Assembly: GCF_000196515.1 (NCBI RefSeq)
Contig: NC_014248.1
Coordinates: 1,287,501 to 1,351,500 of the forward strand
Origin: 'Nostoc azollae' 0708
Lineage (GTDB): Bacteria > Cyanobacteriota > Cyanobacteriia > Cyanobacteriales > Nostocaceae
DNA length: 64,000 nt
Reading direction: 5' to 3'
Part shown: positions 48,225 through 57,392 of the stretch, one piece after another
How positions within the stretch are numbered: position 1 is the stretch's first letter
How the letters are laid out: each line of letters starts with the position of its first letter
Position numbers and translations under genes: made by a program
Notes under the pieces: generated by a model
Databases searched by the model: none
Seen by the model: only the letters and a program-made list of their open reading frames with translations
What the model was told of the DNA's origin: nothing

Positions 48225-48752
48225 TTGATGTTTTACCCAATCAACACTTTGAATAAACTTAAATCTATAGGGTCTCTGAAGATAGAATTTAGAGAACTAA
48301 CCAATGGCTTTTGTGTTTTCACAACATTGAGAATTCCGGCGCACTACCCAATCTATCAAGCAAAAGATACTTTGATTTTTCAAAATCAAACTTACCAAAC
48401 AGTCCAAGTAGATGAACAAACACATTTACTAGATTTTGTGTTTGCAAATATGAACCATTCATGTAATCCATCAACGTTCATAGATTGCGGTAGCTTAACA
48501 ATATTTGCTGAACGCGATCTTGAGCCAGGGGATGAGTTGACTTTTTTTTATCCCTCTACAGAATGGAGGATGGAGAGACCATTTAAATGTAGGTGCGGTG
48601 CTAGTGGTTGCATTGGTAATGTAAAAGGTGCAGCTAAAGTCCTCTCTAGCTCACTAAACAGATATCGCTTAAATAGGCATATTGAGCGATTAAGGAACAC
48701 TATTTTAACTCGGGAAAAAACTGCTAGTTGTGCCAAGATCCTTAACTCATAA
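48225..48752 (+). CDS. SET-domain protein (putative lysine methyltransferase)
   Basis: A 175-residue SET protein. NHSCNPS (77-83) and the core ELTFFYPS (104-111) form the AdoMet/lysine pocket. The post-SET cysteines C122, C124 and C129 (FKCRCGASGCIG), with C80, can bind one zinc. SET enzymes methylate lysine, usually in proteins. The small size, without a pre-SET domain, resembles bacterial SET proteins. Same strand and 66 bp after the oxygenase, so likely co-transcribed. Confidence 0.8.
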   Translation: MMFYPINTLNKLKSIGSLKIEFRELTNGFCVFTTLRIPAHYPIYQAKDTLIFQNQTYQTVQVDEQTHLLDFVFANMNHSCNPSTFIDCGSLTIFAERDLEPGDELTFFYPSTEWRMERPFKCRCGASGCIGNVKGAAKVLSSSLNRYRLNRHIERLRNTILTREKTASCAKILNS

Positions 48753-49047
48753 GTTATCTAGGTGTAAACTATGCAGTTCTTGTTGGTGGAGCAGTGACTT
48801 TAACTCTGAAGCTTTCTGCTGAAATCTCTTGATCATATTAGCAGTTTCCTCTCAAGGTAATCCCCGGATAATTACTTCTATACATCAATGCCTTGTCCCT
48901 AACTATTTTTTATTTATCTTGCTGTGTTGAGGAATCTATGTACTTTGCCTGCCTTCTTTAAATATTCGATTGCTTGAGGAGATGAGCTTGACGTATCTGT
49001 CATTTTCACTACTTTTCATTTGTTCCAACATAAGAGGCTCTTAATTA

Positions 49048-49869
49048 ATGATGATTCCAGGATCCTACAACGCTAGTAATGTACATCGTGACATAGATAG
49101 GGAAATACAACGTTTGTATACTCAAGTTCTCCTAAGTTGGGATAAGGAGGCACGCACTCTCGCTCGATTTGGGTTGAATGACTGCATGTCGGTCCTGGAA
49201 TTAGGGAGCGGACCAGGCTTCTTCACACAAAAGCTACTAACTTGGTTACCAAATATTGCCGTGATAGCTGTAGAAATCGCTCCTATATTGGTTTTACGAG
49301 CTAAGCATCAGTTGCAAGATAAAATTGGTAAGCGATTACAAATAATTGAAGCCTCAGTGATGGACACAGAATTGAAGGAAAGCAGCTTCGACTTTGCAGT
49401 GGCACGCCTGCTGTTTCAGCATTTACCTGATCCATCCGGAGCTGCCAAAGAAATTCTACGCGTACTAAAACCTGGGGGCAAGCTTGTAATTATTGATATA
49501 GACCAAGATATTCAATCTATTGTAGATCCGCCAATTCCTAAATCTCCATCGTTATTGTTAGATAATGATAGCCATTTACAAGCCTCTCAAGGTGGAAATG
49601 CTCTTATTGGACGCCGCTTACGGCGCATCCTAAAGGAAGTTGGCTTTCAAAATCTTGATTTGGAAGCAATTGTTTTCAACAGTGATGAACTGGGGGTTGA
49701 AGGATTTTCGGAGAGATTTGATCCAGATTTATTGCTACCTATAGTCAAAGCTGGACTAGTAACTGAGCAAGAAAAGCAAGATTTTGTTACCTCTTATCAA
49801 CAGTTCCTTCGATTAGCTGATCCCTTTGTCTTAAATGTTTGGCTAATGGCCTATGGTGAAAAACCATAA
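49048..49869 (+). CDS. class I SAM-dependent methyltransferase
   Basis: A 273-residue methyltransferase of the Methyltransf_11/25 type. Motif I is VLELGSGPGFFTQKL (51-57 ELGSGPG), then IAVEIAPILVLRAKHQLQ, DFAVARLLFQHLPDP and EILRVLKPGGKLVIIDI. The long C-terminal part (RRLRRILKEVGFQNLDLEAI and on) is a substrate lid. The 295-bp gap before it holds no gene. Third gene of the possible oxygenase-SET-methyltransferase group. Substrate unknown. Confidence 0.82.
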   Translation: MMIPGSYNASNVHRDIDREIQRLYTQVLLSWDKEARTLARFGLNDCMSVLELGSGPGFFTQKLLTWLPNIAVIAVEIAPILVLRAKHQLQDKIGKRLQIIEASVMDTELKESSFDFAVARLLFQHLPDPSGAAKEILRVLKPGGKLVIIDIDQDIQSIVDPPIPKSPSLLLDNDSHLQASQGGNALIGRRLRRILKEVGFQNLDLEAIVFNSDELGVEGFSERFDPDLLLPIVKAGLVTEQEKQDFVTSYQQFLRLADPFVLNVWLMAYGEKP

Positions 49870-49986
49870 CGAGTTGGCTTTTTATTATACTAAGAACGGT
49901 TAATAATTGGACTTTGATACAGCGACAAAAATAAATATTATAAACAAATAATGAATAAATAGCTATTCTCAACATCAAGTCTGATC

Positions 49987-51042
49987 TTGAGAATAGATCT
50001 TACACAAGAAGAGACTTATAAGTTCGATTATAAAAGATTTCATTATCCTCATCCATTAGTACAAAGGAAGATGGAAGTTCTGTATATAAAAACTCAGTGT
50101 ATAAGACATAAACAAATTTGTAGCTCGTGCAAAATATCGAAAACAACGTTAACAATATATATATTATACAATATCAATCAGGAGGGGTAGTAGAACTAGA
50201 AAAATAAACCATAAAGGACAAACAAGCAACTTGAATCAGTATAGTGATATTTTGGAAGATTATTTTGACAAAAATCCAGCGTCAAGTATTGCAGAAGCGA
50301 GCAGTGCTATTGAAAAATTAACTGGTCTAAAGCGCAGTTTAATACAGGTAAGGAAATTTTTGAAAAGAACTGGCTTGCGGTGCTTAAAAGTGGGGTACGT
50401 GCCGGGAACCTCAGTAGAATTAGAAAAGATTGAGGAAGTAGAAAAATATAGAGTAGAAAACCTAGGACCATTGTTGCAAGAGGCTATCAGCTGAGAAAAA
50501 GCAGTTTTCTTTGTTGATGCAGCACCTAAGTCGTACATCGAGCATATTTAGGATTTTTATGGTGTTTTACAAGAACATTTATCTGTGAACCATCTGGATG
50601 AAAGAGATTCAATGTTTTAACAGCACTTAATGCAGTCACTAAGGAAACAATTATGATAACAAATGGAACTTATCTTAATTCAGAAAGCATTTGCCAATTG
50701 CTATTTAAATTAGCTAATTCAGGTCTAAATAATCCTATTATTCTGGTACTATATAATGCTAAGTACCAGAAGTTTCACTTGGTACAAAACTATGCAAAAC
50801 AATTAGAAAAACAGTTATGTTATTTACCTTCTGATTCGCCACATTTAAATCTAATTGAGCGCTTTTGAAACTTTATTAGGAATGAATGTTTATACTCTAA
50901 ATACTATGCTAATTTCGCTGATTTTAAAGCAGCAATTTCTAACTGGATTGTCACTGCAAACACTGACAAACAAGAAAAGCTAGATAGCTTATTAACTCTC
51001 AATTTTCAGACATTTAAAAAATTCCAGGTTTTAGGCATTTAG
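49987..51042 (+). pseudogene. IS630-family transposase, decayed
   Basis: FDYKRFHYPHPLVQRKMEVL, then frameshifts and stops (TAG after INQEG), LNQYSDILEDYFDKNPASSI AEASSAIEKLTG, RKFLKRTGLRCLKVGYVPG, a TGA after LLQEAIS, KAVFFVDAAP (catalytic Asp), INAESICQ-like INSESICQLLFKLANSGLNN, ILVLYNAKYQK (second catalytic Asp changed to Tyr) and YLPSDSPHLNLIERF with the catalytic Glu, a TGA, then NFIRNECLYSKYYANFADFK. Inactive by many lesions. Confidence 0.85.
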
Positions 51043-51301
51043 AGTATAGAAGCAGATCAGGAAAACTTGGATTATGAAGTTGACATAGATCAACGCTATT
51101 ACTTGTAACTTTACTGATTTGTCTGTTAGGATATGATGGTAAAAACCTTTGAGTAGCTGATTAAGACTTTCTATAATAACAAACGGTTTGCCTATTATTC
51201 AGTAATATCGAAATAGTTACTGCCGCTACGCAACACTGTCAAGCCCATGCCGAAAAAATTAAGTCTCAGAGGATGTTTGAAAAGTCAAAGCTAGTAAAAA
51301 A

Positions 51302-51490
51302 TCATGGAAGTTGTCTGACGATGATCCGAATCATAGCAAGGTAAATGAAAGTCTCGGTTATTTCAGGAAATTGCTCATATTCTTTGCTGAGTCAGCGATA
51401 CCAGTTGAGCCAAGCGAAAGTAGGCTCAACCTCCCACCTCTTTGGGAGTAAAACAAATCCCTTGCACTCTTGAGGTCGCAGCACCATTTG
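51302..51490 (-). pseudogene. IS5-family transposase, C-terminal remnant
   Basis: Minus strand: QMVLRPQECKGFVLLPKRWE, VEPTFAWLNWYR, one stop, LSKEYEQFPEITETFIYLAM, IRIIVRQLP. This is the C-terminal catalytic-Glu part (RWxVERTFxWLNxxRRLSKDYE) of IS5-type DDE transposases. The N-terminal two thirds are gone. Confidence 0.85.
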
Positions 51491-51939
51491 GACTGATACG
51501 CGAAAAATATCTATCAGTTAACACATAAATGGCTCCCCATCATAATGTGGGTTCACGCATGAATCCACAATAACCCCCATCAACTATGTAAATTTATTTA
51601 GCTTTTTTGAGCCTAATGTTAGCCTGCTTGATTTTATTTCCACACCATTTTAACACCATTGAAATTTCCGAACTCAAAAATAACTAGTGCTTGATTTATC
51701 TATGTATTCACGCTTTCTACTTAACCTACTTCTGTTTCTAAGTCTAAGTTAATTATGTATCTCAAAAATTATCTGTCATCCAGGTTATGTAAATTATTTT
51801 TTTCACTCGTGAAAAATCTGGGTTTTAATAGATTAAAGAGTTTTCCTATGTCAGTACTAGCACTGCTTATTTTAAGAGGAAACTCGATTTAAAAGAGGTT
51901 GGAGTTTTTATAGTTTAAGGTGTATAAAGTTGTAATTAT
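51491..51939. other. gene-free stretch
   Basis: About 450 bp with no gene. Probably the upstream region of the acetyltransferase plus decayed IS sequence. No promoter could be fixed. Confidence 0.35.
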
Positions 51940-52401
51940 ATGCAGCACATAGTTATTCAAAGGGGTGATCCTGCTCTTCCCGAAGTCTACAAGCTTATTG
52001 AGCAGCTTGACCATTACTTGACACATCTATATAGAGCGGAAAGTAATCACCTTCTGTCACCTGAGTCGCTACAACAGCCAAATGTGACTTTTCTTACCGT
52101 TAGCATTGATAACGTAATTGTGGGATGCGGTGCATTGGTCAAGCAAGATGAAGACTATGCAGAGATAAAACGGATGTTCGTTCTGCCAGAGTTTCGAGGC
52201 TTAAAGATTGGTCGCCGTCTTTTAGACAAGCTTGAATCCTGTGCGCGGGCATCTGGTCTCAAGCTAATTCGGCTTGAAACTGGTATCTCCCAGCCTGAAG
52301 CTTTGGGACTTTATGAAAAAGCAGGCTATCAGCATTGTGACCCTTTTGGAAATTATACCGAAGACCCTTTAGGTATTTTCATGGAAAAGAAACTGGTGTA
52401 A
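51940..52401 (+). CDS. GNAT-family N-acetyltransferase
   Basis: A 153-residue GNAT enzyme. The acetyl-CoA loop is RMFVLPEFRGLKIGRRLLDK (RGLKIG at 86-91), followed by GLKLIRLETGISQPEALGLY EKAGYQ. The YAEIKRMFV strand and long C-terminal half match small-molecule or amino-acid acetyltransferases (YhbS/PA4794-like groups). Intact in the middle of IS remnants. Substrate unknown. Confidence 0.85.
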   Translation: MQHIVIQRGDPALPEVYKLIEQLDHYLTHLYRAESNHLLSPESLQQPNVTFLTVSIDNVIVGCGALVKQDEDYAEIKRMFVLPEFRGLKIGRRLLDKLESCARASGLKLIRLETGISQPEALGLYEKAGYQHCDPFGNYTEDPLGIFMEKKLV

Positions 52402-52466
52402 ATGTTCTCAACGGAGAGCGATTTTTTTCGGGGGAGATGGGTAACAATTAGGTAGGGTTTTAAACA

Positions 52467-52800
52467 TCAATCATCCCAAAGCCCATGAAACTTAGTAGAT
52501 GCAAGTTCGGTATAACGAACAGTATGCTGAATATTCTTATGCCCCAAATAACTCTGAATTGTTCGGGTATCAATGCCTCCATTAGCCAAACAATAACCCG
52601 TTCCATGCCGCAGCATATGGGTATGAAAAGGAAAAGGTAGAGAAGCCTTCTCACTAGCACGTTCAACAATATCGGCGATCATATCATGTGCCAACGGGCC
52701 ACGTCGAGAAGACTGGAAAATGTAGGGACTAACAGGATAATCTCGTTGCAGCTGACGGAGAGAGCGAATCTCCAGACCGGAAAGTGTTTGAACCGAGGGT
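52467..52800 (-). pseudogene. tyrosine recombinase/integrase, N-terminal truncation
   Basis: The frame reads GTPSVQTLSGLEIRSLRQLQ RDYPVSPYIFQSSRRGPLAH, then FHTHMLRHGTGYCLANGGID TRTIQSYLGHKNIQHTVRYT E. HxLRHGxG, LGHKNIQHT and the nucleophile Y in VRYTEL are the C-terminal catalytic box of phage-type integrases. The core-binding domain is missing and the frame shifts near 52805. A leftover of an integrated element. Confidence 0.82.
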
Positions 52801-52872
52801 GTCCCTCTTTTGACTCACTTCACGTAAATTGTGCCACCATTCCAAGGACTAGGGTAATCAATTTATTTCCAA

Positions 52873-53886
52873 CTATGGATGTGCCGCGATGCTCAAATGT
52901 GATTTTGCCAATTGGATTGCAGATAAGCGTGCTTTTAAAACTGACACATTAGTTTCATTGAGGCTAAAATTAAAGACCATTACCCTAGAAAGTAGAGAAC
53001 TATACTGACGTACATAATCTTCAACTTCTTTGGAAACACAAACTGCCTCAGCCTGTTCTAAAACCTGGGGATTTTGCTGAAGCTGCTGCAATCCTAAAGG
53101 TTGAAAATTTATGTGGGAAACTCCAGCTTTTTGTAACATATTTTTCATGTCTTCACTTCTGCTCTCTTCTTGACAAATAAGCAATATTAAAGCGTTACGA
53201 GGCAAAGATGAAATTTGTGTTAAAAGTTGTAAGTCTGGCTTAATATCAACACCAATTACTTCCTGTTCACTCTCAGCTATTTGAGTTACTTCCCATAAAT
53301 GTTGCACCGTTGTAATCACAATATCAGCGGCTAACAACTCTTTCAACGCTTTTGGCTGTTTAGCCTTTAAATCTTCTAGCTCAAGGAATAATAAATGTTT
53401 TTTGATTTCTGTTTGAATAGCTTTATATACATCTGCACTATGTTGTAAGCATTCTACAAATACTAACTTTAAAGCTGCAGGCTGATGTCGATTCACCATT
53501 ACTGCTTGTGCGTAAGCAGCCCCACCAAATTCAGATGGAGATAATCCAATTATGGTTGCAGCATTAAAGGCTTGACCTAACAGATTGTACAATTGCTTGT
53601 AGGTAACAAGATTCTCTACAGCTTGAGAGTTAGCGACAAAAGTTCCTTTACCCCTTTGAGCTATCAGATAACCAGATTCAATTAGATAGTTATAAACTGC
53701 CGCAATAGTGTTGTGATTTACTCCTAGATGTTTAGCTAATTGAGTAACAGTCGGCAAGGCATTACTTGGCTGTAGTTCTCCAATCGCAATTAGTAGTTTA
53801 ATCTGTTCAACAATCTGAGCATTAATTGTTATCGGTGCAGAGGTATCAACAATAATAGGAAACCAAACAGGTGCAGGTATTACCAT
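52873..53886 (-). CDS. plmA: GntR-family regulator, PlmA-like
   Basis: A 337-residue regulator. Residues about 15-85 are a GntR winged helix (TVTQLAKHLGVNHNTIAAVY NYLIESGYLIAQRGKGTFVA). The long C-terminal domain contains TVQHLWEVTQIAESEQEVIG and VCVSKEVEDYVRQYSSLLSR. This pairing, with a non-enzymatic effector domain, resembles the cyanobacterial PlmA family, which maintains plasmids and forms a complex with PII-PipX under nitrogen control. Identity is by recalled architecture. Intact. Confidence 0.68.
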   Translation of the reverse strand: MVIPAPVWFPIIVDTSAPITINAQIVEQIKLLIAIGELQPSNALPTVTQLAKHLGVNHNTIAAVYNYLIESGYLIAQRGKGTFVANSQAVENLVTYKQLYNLLGQAFNAATIIGLSPSEFGGAAYAQAVMVNRHQPAALKLVFVECLQHSADVYKAIQTEIKKHLLFLELEDLKAKQPKALKELLAADIVITTVQHLWEVTQIAESEQEVIGVDIKPDLQLLTQISSLPRNALILLICQEESRSEDMKNMLQKAGVSHINFQPLGLQQLQQNPQVLEQAEAVCVSKEVEDYVRQYSSLLSRVMVFNFSLNETNVSVLKARLSAIQLAKSHLSIAAHP

Positions 53887-54018
53887 AATCGGTAGACAAT
53901 AATTCTTCTGAAGAAAGAGTTTTAATAATTATATTCTCCTGACTTGGAATAACAAATATATCAAAAAATGATTAATCTTTAGTAACAAATGAGAATCTTT
54001 CTTAAGAAACTAATTGAA

Positions 54019-54441
54019 TTAACCAAGAGATGGAAAAAGAAACATTTTATTTTTAATAAAATCTAACTCCGGCTCAATGCTCCACTGGTTTATTTCACGA
54101 AACGTCCAAATTCTCCCCACAATCTTCTCTTTTAAGTATTGAGGCTGTGAAGTGCGCTTAAATAATCGACCATCCTTGAGTTTAATAATGTCATAAATCT
54201 CTAATTCCATATATATGTAAATTTCTTGAATCTCTTTAATAAAAATATTAGGATTTTTCACCTGAGAGCAAGCAAATTCTAATGCTAGCTTTTCATCTTG
54301 CTCGCTCACTATTTGTGAAGGTAACCCCCACATCTCTATAAATTTTCTATTCAGGCTTACCATCTTTCTGTTGTTATCAACTACAACAATTCCTGTGGCA
54401 TTAGCTTGGCTTATTGTTTGATTTAAATAATTTATGATCAT
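54019..54441 (-). CDS. lone PAS-domain protein (sensor fragment)
   Basis: A 140-residue protein consisting of one PAS fold: ATGIVVVDNNRKMVSLNRKF IEMWGLPSQIV, IIKLKDGRLFKRTSQPQYL and GRIWTFREINQ. Such PAS units normally sit in sensor kinases or diguanylate cyclases in cyanobacteria. No kinase domain follows, so this is probably the surviving piece of a larger protein, though a free-standing PAS protein is possible. Confidence 0.6.
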   Translation of the reverse strand: MIINYLNQTISQANATGIVVVDNNRKMVSLNRKFIEMWGLPSQIVSEQDEKLALEFACSQVKNPNIFIKEIQEIYIYMELEIYDIIKLKDGRLFKRTSQPQYLKEKIVGRIWTFREINQWSIEPELDFIKNKMFLFPSLG

Positions 54442-54521
54442 TAAGTACAGCCATTTTTCAGTAAATGTCCTTATAAATTATAGTACGATTGAATTTAAGA
54501 TATCCCTATTACTTAAGTAGT

Positions 54522-55571
54522 ATATCTCTTGCAAAATTAATTTTATGGTATAGTAGGGGTCTTAAATTTCGTTACGGCTAAACTTAACTCGTAGTTGTAA
54601 ATTGCGGACAGTAAGTTACAACGCAGACCATAACGACGACGGCGATTACGATATCTATCACCAAAAATCTTAAAAATTTTCAGGCGGCGATTGATGTGTT
54701 CAATGCCGATTCTCGCTGTTGCCAGAACCCGATTATAGTCTTTTTCTAAGATAGAGAGTTCTCTGTTTTTAGGCTTTTTTTCGGGAGTGTAACTGTTGCT
54801 ATGAAATTGGTCAATTCCTTGATAACCACTATCGTGTATACCTTGTATTTCGGCATGAAGATGAATTCCACTAGCTTTGAATAAGGAAAAATCGTGGCAG
54901 CTACCTTTACCAAAGAAAGTACAAATAATTTCCCCCGTTTCTTGATTGATAATCAATTGGCTTTTGAGGGTATGACGTTCTTTCTTTCCTGAATAAAATT
55001 CCTCTTGTTTTCTTTTTGGACGTTCAACGGGAGTTTCAGTTACATCCATTACTACTACGTCAGGCTGATTCAAACCTCTGAGCAAGGCCTTTTTTCCGGG
55101 AAGACGGAACATTCCTGACTGCACCAGTTCTGATTCTATGCGATGAACAATGCGACAAATAGTTGATTCCGACACTCGCCAACTCGTAGCAATATGAAAG
55201 TAAGTTCGGTATTCTCTCCAGTATTCCAGAGTCACCAAAACTTGCTCTTGAATACCAAGTAGAGGTTTCCGTCTGCTGTTACTGTACTTGTTACTTGCTT
55301 GGAATGATTTTATAGTTTTAACTATTCTCTTAAAAGTTTTTTTCCTAACTCCAAAGTGAATTTTAAATGCCCTTAGATTTAACTGTTGGATGCACTGATA
55401 ATTCATTTCTTCATAACCTCATATTAGGGCAATAATAGAATTTAATTTACTCTTTTTTTTGCGATATATCCTAGGGCACGCCCCAAGTCTCCCTTTTCTC
55501 AATTATCTTACCTAATTACCATTAAAGTAAAACTTTTCTTCATAACATAAAAACAATCCTGTAAGAGGTCT
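54522..55571 (-). mobile_element. IS5-family element, apparently intact (about 1.05 kb)
   Basis: It encloses one full transposase gene. The left end (ATATCTCTTGCAAAATTAAT TTTATGGTATAGTAGGG) and the right end read inward (AGACCTCTTACAGGATTGTT TTTATGTTATGAAG) are imperfect inverted repeats. The same ends terminate the MITEs at 10603 and 22100. No clear target duplication is seen. Confidence 0.8.
54543..55406 (-). CDS. IS5-family transposase (HTH + DDE_Tnp_4)
   Basis: A 287-residue DDE transposase. The N-terminal helix-turn-helix (about 14-95: FGVRKKTFKRIVKTIK ... WRVSESTICRIVHRIESEL) is followed by the RNase-H-like core: first Asp in VVMDVTETPVERPKRKQEEF, second in IHDSGYQGIDQFH, Glu in ATARIGIEHINRRLKIFKIF. 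Full length with no stops, so it could still be active and could mobilise the MITEs. Confidence 0.9.
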   Translation of the reverse strand: MNYQCIQQLNLRAFKIHFGVRKKTFKRIVKTIKSFQASNKYSNSRRKPLLGIQEQVLVTLEYWREYRTYFHIATSWRVSESTICRIVHRIESELVQSGMFRLPGKKALLRGLNQPDVVVMDVTETPVERPKRKQEEFYSGKKERHTLKSQLIINQETGEIICTFFGKGSCHDFSLFKASGIHLHAEIQGIHDSGYQGIDQFHSNSYTPEKKPKNRELSILEKDYNRVLATARIGIEHINRRLKIFKIFGDRYRNRRRRYGLRCNLLSAIYNYELSLAVTKFKTPTIP

Positions 55572-55787
55572 ATTGAAAAAAGAAGCAAGAATTTGCTCAA
55601 ACACCGTTCATGAAGTTCCTGCAAGATAAGAGTATAGACCCAGAAGACCAAGGTGGTTAAAACCACTCCTGTCGCTTCCCTCTCAGGGCTAAAGCCGCTG
55701 AATTTCCCACATACCGTCTATTGTTATGATCAAATCCCCGATTTCTCAAAGAAGTCGGGGAGCTAATACTCATAAGTTGATATTTTT

Positions 55788-57173
55788 CTAAACGTTAATG
55801 CGATCACCAAACTCGGAGTTATACCCTTCTTCTCCGTGTTCGTGGATATCTAGACCTTGATTTTCTGCTTCCTCTTTGACACGCAAACCAATGGTAGCAT
55901 CAATAATTTTCAAAATTATCCATGTGCCAGTACCGGCAATGATATAAGCTATGGCGATCGCTGCTAGTTCTACGAAAAATTCCCTAAAATTACCACGTAA
56001 TACCCCATCTTTACCGCCTGAGTTGACTTCGGTGGTGGCAAAAATGGAGGTTAAAATTGCCCCTAATGTTCCACCGACACCATGAACGGGAAAGGTGTCT
56101 AAGGCATCGTCAACGTTCAATTTGTGCTTGAAACTGACTGCATAGAAGCAGAGGAAGGCGGTAATGAAACCGATTAGAATCGCTGCTAAGGGTGTGACAA
56201 ATCCTGCAGCTGGAGTAATACCAACTAAACCAGCTACTGCACCTGTGGCTGCACCAACTGCGGTGGGTTTACCTCTCAGAGTTGCTTCTAGAATTAGCCA
56301 CATTAACGTACCAGCTGCTGCTGCTGTATTAGTAGCAACAAAGGCTGCTGTGGCAATGCTACCAGCGGATAAGGCGCTACCAGCGTTAAAGCCAAACCAG
56401 CCAAACCAGAGTAAACCAGCACCCAATAAAATAAAGGGGACGTTGTGGGGTGGACTGAGGCGATCAGGGTGGCTTTTCCGGGGTCCGAGAACGATGGCTG
56501 CTACAAGTGCAGAAACCCCAGAACTAATATGTACGACTGTGCCACCTGCAAAGTCAAGAGCGCCTAAACCACCGTATAAACCCAAAAATCCACCTTTTGC
56601 CCAGACCATGTGTGCTAGGGGTGTGTAGATAAAGGTTGACCACAACAGCACAAATAGGCAATAGGCGCGGAAACTCATCCGTTCTGCGATCGCCCCAGAA
56701 ATTAAAGCTGGGGTGATGATTGCAAACATGGCTTGATAGATCATGAATGCTTGATGAGGTATTGTCCCCGCATAGGAAACTACTTCCGCAGGGGCTGAAT
56801 CTTCCAAATAACCGGTTGTTTCTAAACCGACTCCATTTAAGCCTAACCACTCCAAGCCACCGATAAAGGGTACACCAGGGGCAAATGATAGGCTATAACC
56901 CCAGAGAACCCAGGTTACTCCGATAATGGCCATCAACACAAAACTCATCATTAAGGTGTTGAGGATGTTGCGCGATCGCACAAACCCACCATAAAAGAAA
57001 GCCAATCCCGGTGTCATCAGCAATACGAGTGCTGACGATATCAGCATAAATGCTGTATCTCCAGTATCAGGATCAGGTGGTGTAGATCTTCCTTGGGCTA
57101 ATGCATTGCCCATCAGTGGGAATGTTAACAAAAATAGGGTCAAAACCCCAATCGTCAAAACTTTCTTCAGCAC
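55788..57173 (-). CDS. amt: ammonium transporter
   Basis: A 461-residue Amt permease with an N-terminal signal-like segment (VLTIGVLTLFLLTFPLMGNA) and eleven membrane helices. GLAFFYGGFVRSRNILN, LISGAIAERMSFRAYCLFVL, GGTVVHISSGVSALVAAIVL and DDALDTFPVHGVGGTLGAIL carry the family signature with the twin pore histidines. Codons upstream read from TTG at 57194, but the GTG at 57173, with AGGA 9 bp ahead and inside the expected transcript of the NtcA promoter, is the better start. It takes up or recovers leaked ammonium. Confidence 0.94.
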   Translation of the reverse strand: MLKKVLTIGVLTLFLLTFPLMGNALAQGRSTPPDPDTGDTAFMLISSALVLLMTPGLAFFYGGFVRSRNILNTLMMSFVLMAIIGVTWVLWGYSLSFAPGVPFIGGLEWLGLNGVGLETTGYLEDSAPAEVVSYAGTIPHQAFMIYQAMFAIITPALISGAIAERMSFRAYCLFVLLWSTFIYTPLAHMVWAKGGFLGLYGGLGALDFAGGTVVHISSGVSALVAAIVLGPRKSHPDRLSPPHNVPFILLGAGLLWFGWFGFNAGSALSAGSIATAAFVATNTAAAAGTLMWLILEATLRGKPTAVGAATGAVAGLVGITPAAGFVTPLAAILIGFITAFLCFYAVSFKHKLNVDDALDTFPVHGVGGTLGAILTSIFATTEVNSGGKDGVLRGNFREFFVELAAIAIAYIIAGTGTWIILKIIDATIGLRVKEEAENQGLDIHEHGEEGYNSEFGDRINV

Positions 57174-57197
57174 TTGTTTTGTTCCTATGCACAAGTT

Positions 57198-57237
57198 AAT
57201 TTACATTACTTAATTGAAGTTACGTAGAGTTTGATAC
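57198..57237 (-). promoter_or_regulatory. NtcA-activated promoter of amt
   Basis: On the minus strand GTATCAAACTCTAC (GTA-N8-TAC, 57224-57237) is followed 20 bp later by TAAATT (TA-N3-T, 57198-57203). That is the canonical class-II NtcA promoter layout (NtcA box about 20-23 bp from the -10 box). Nitrogen limitation should induce amt. Confidence 0.8.
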
Positions 57238-57392
57238 TATTTATGTTCTTAAAGTTACTCAAGGTTCACTTTTTGGAAAACTTTAACAAAAAAATAATCT
57301 TCATTATAATTGCTAATGGTGAAAATCATAATTTATTTATGTATGGTTTGCATAATTTAATGCAACATCTACATTTTTCTAAATAAACGCGC

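Noticed and set aside
50260-50538. 92-codon minus-strand frame
   Set aside because: Antisense to the IS630 transposase pseudogene; composition mirrors the opposite strand.
52873-53886. MocR-type regulator with an aminotransferase domain
   Set aside because: The C-terminal domain has no PLP-binding lysine motif and is too short (about 250 residues) for a fold-type I aminotransferase.
56164-56628. 154-codon plus-strand frame
   Set aside because: Antisense shadow of amt, rich in Ala/Pro as expected from the complement of a membrane protein.
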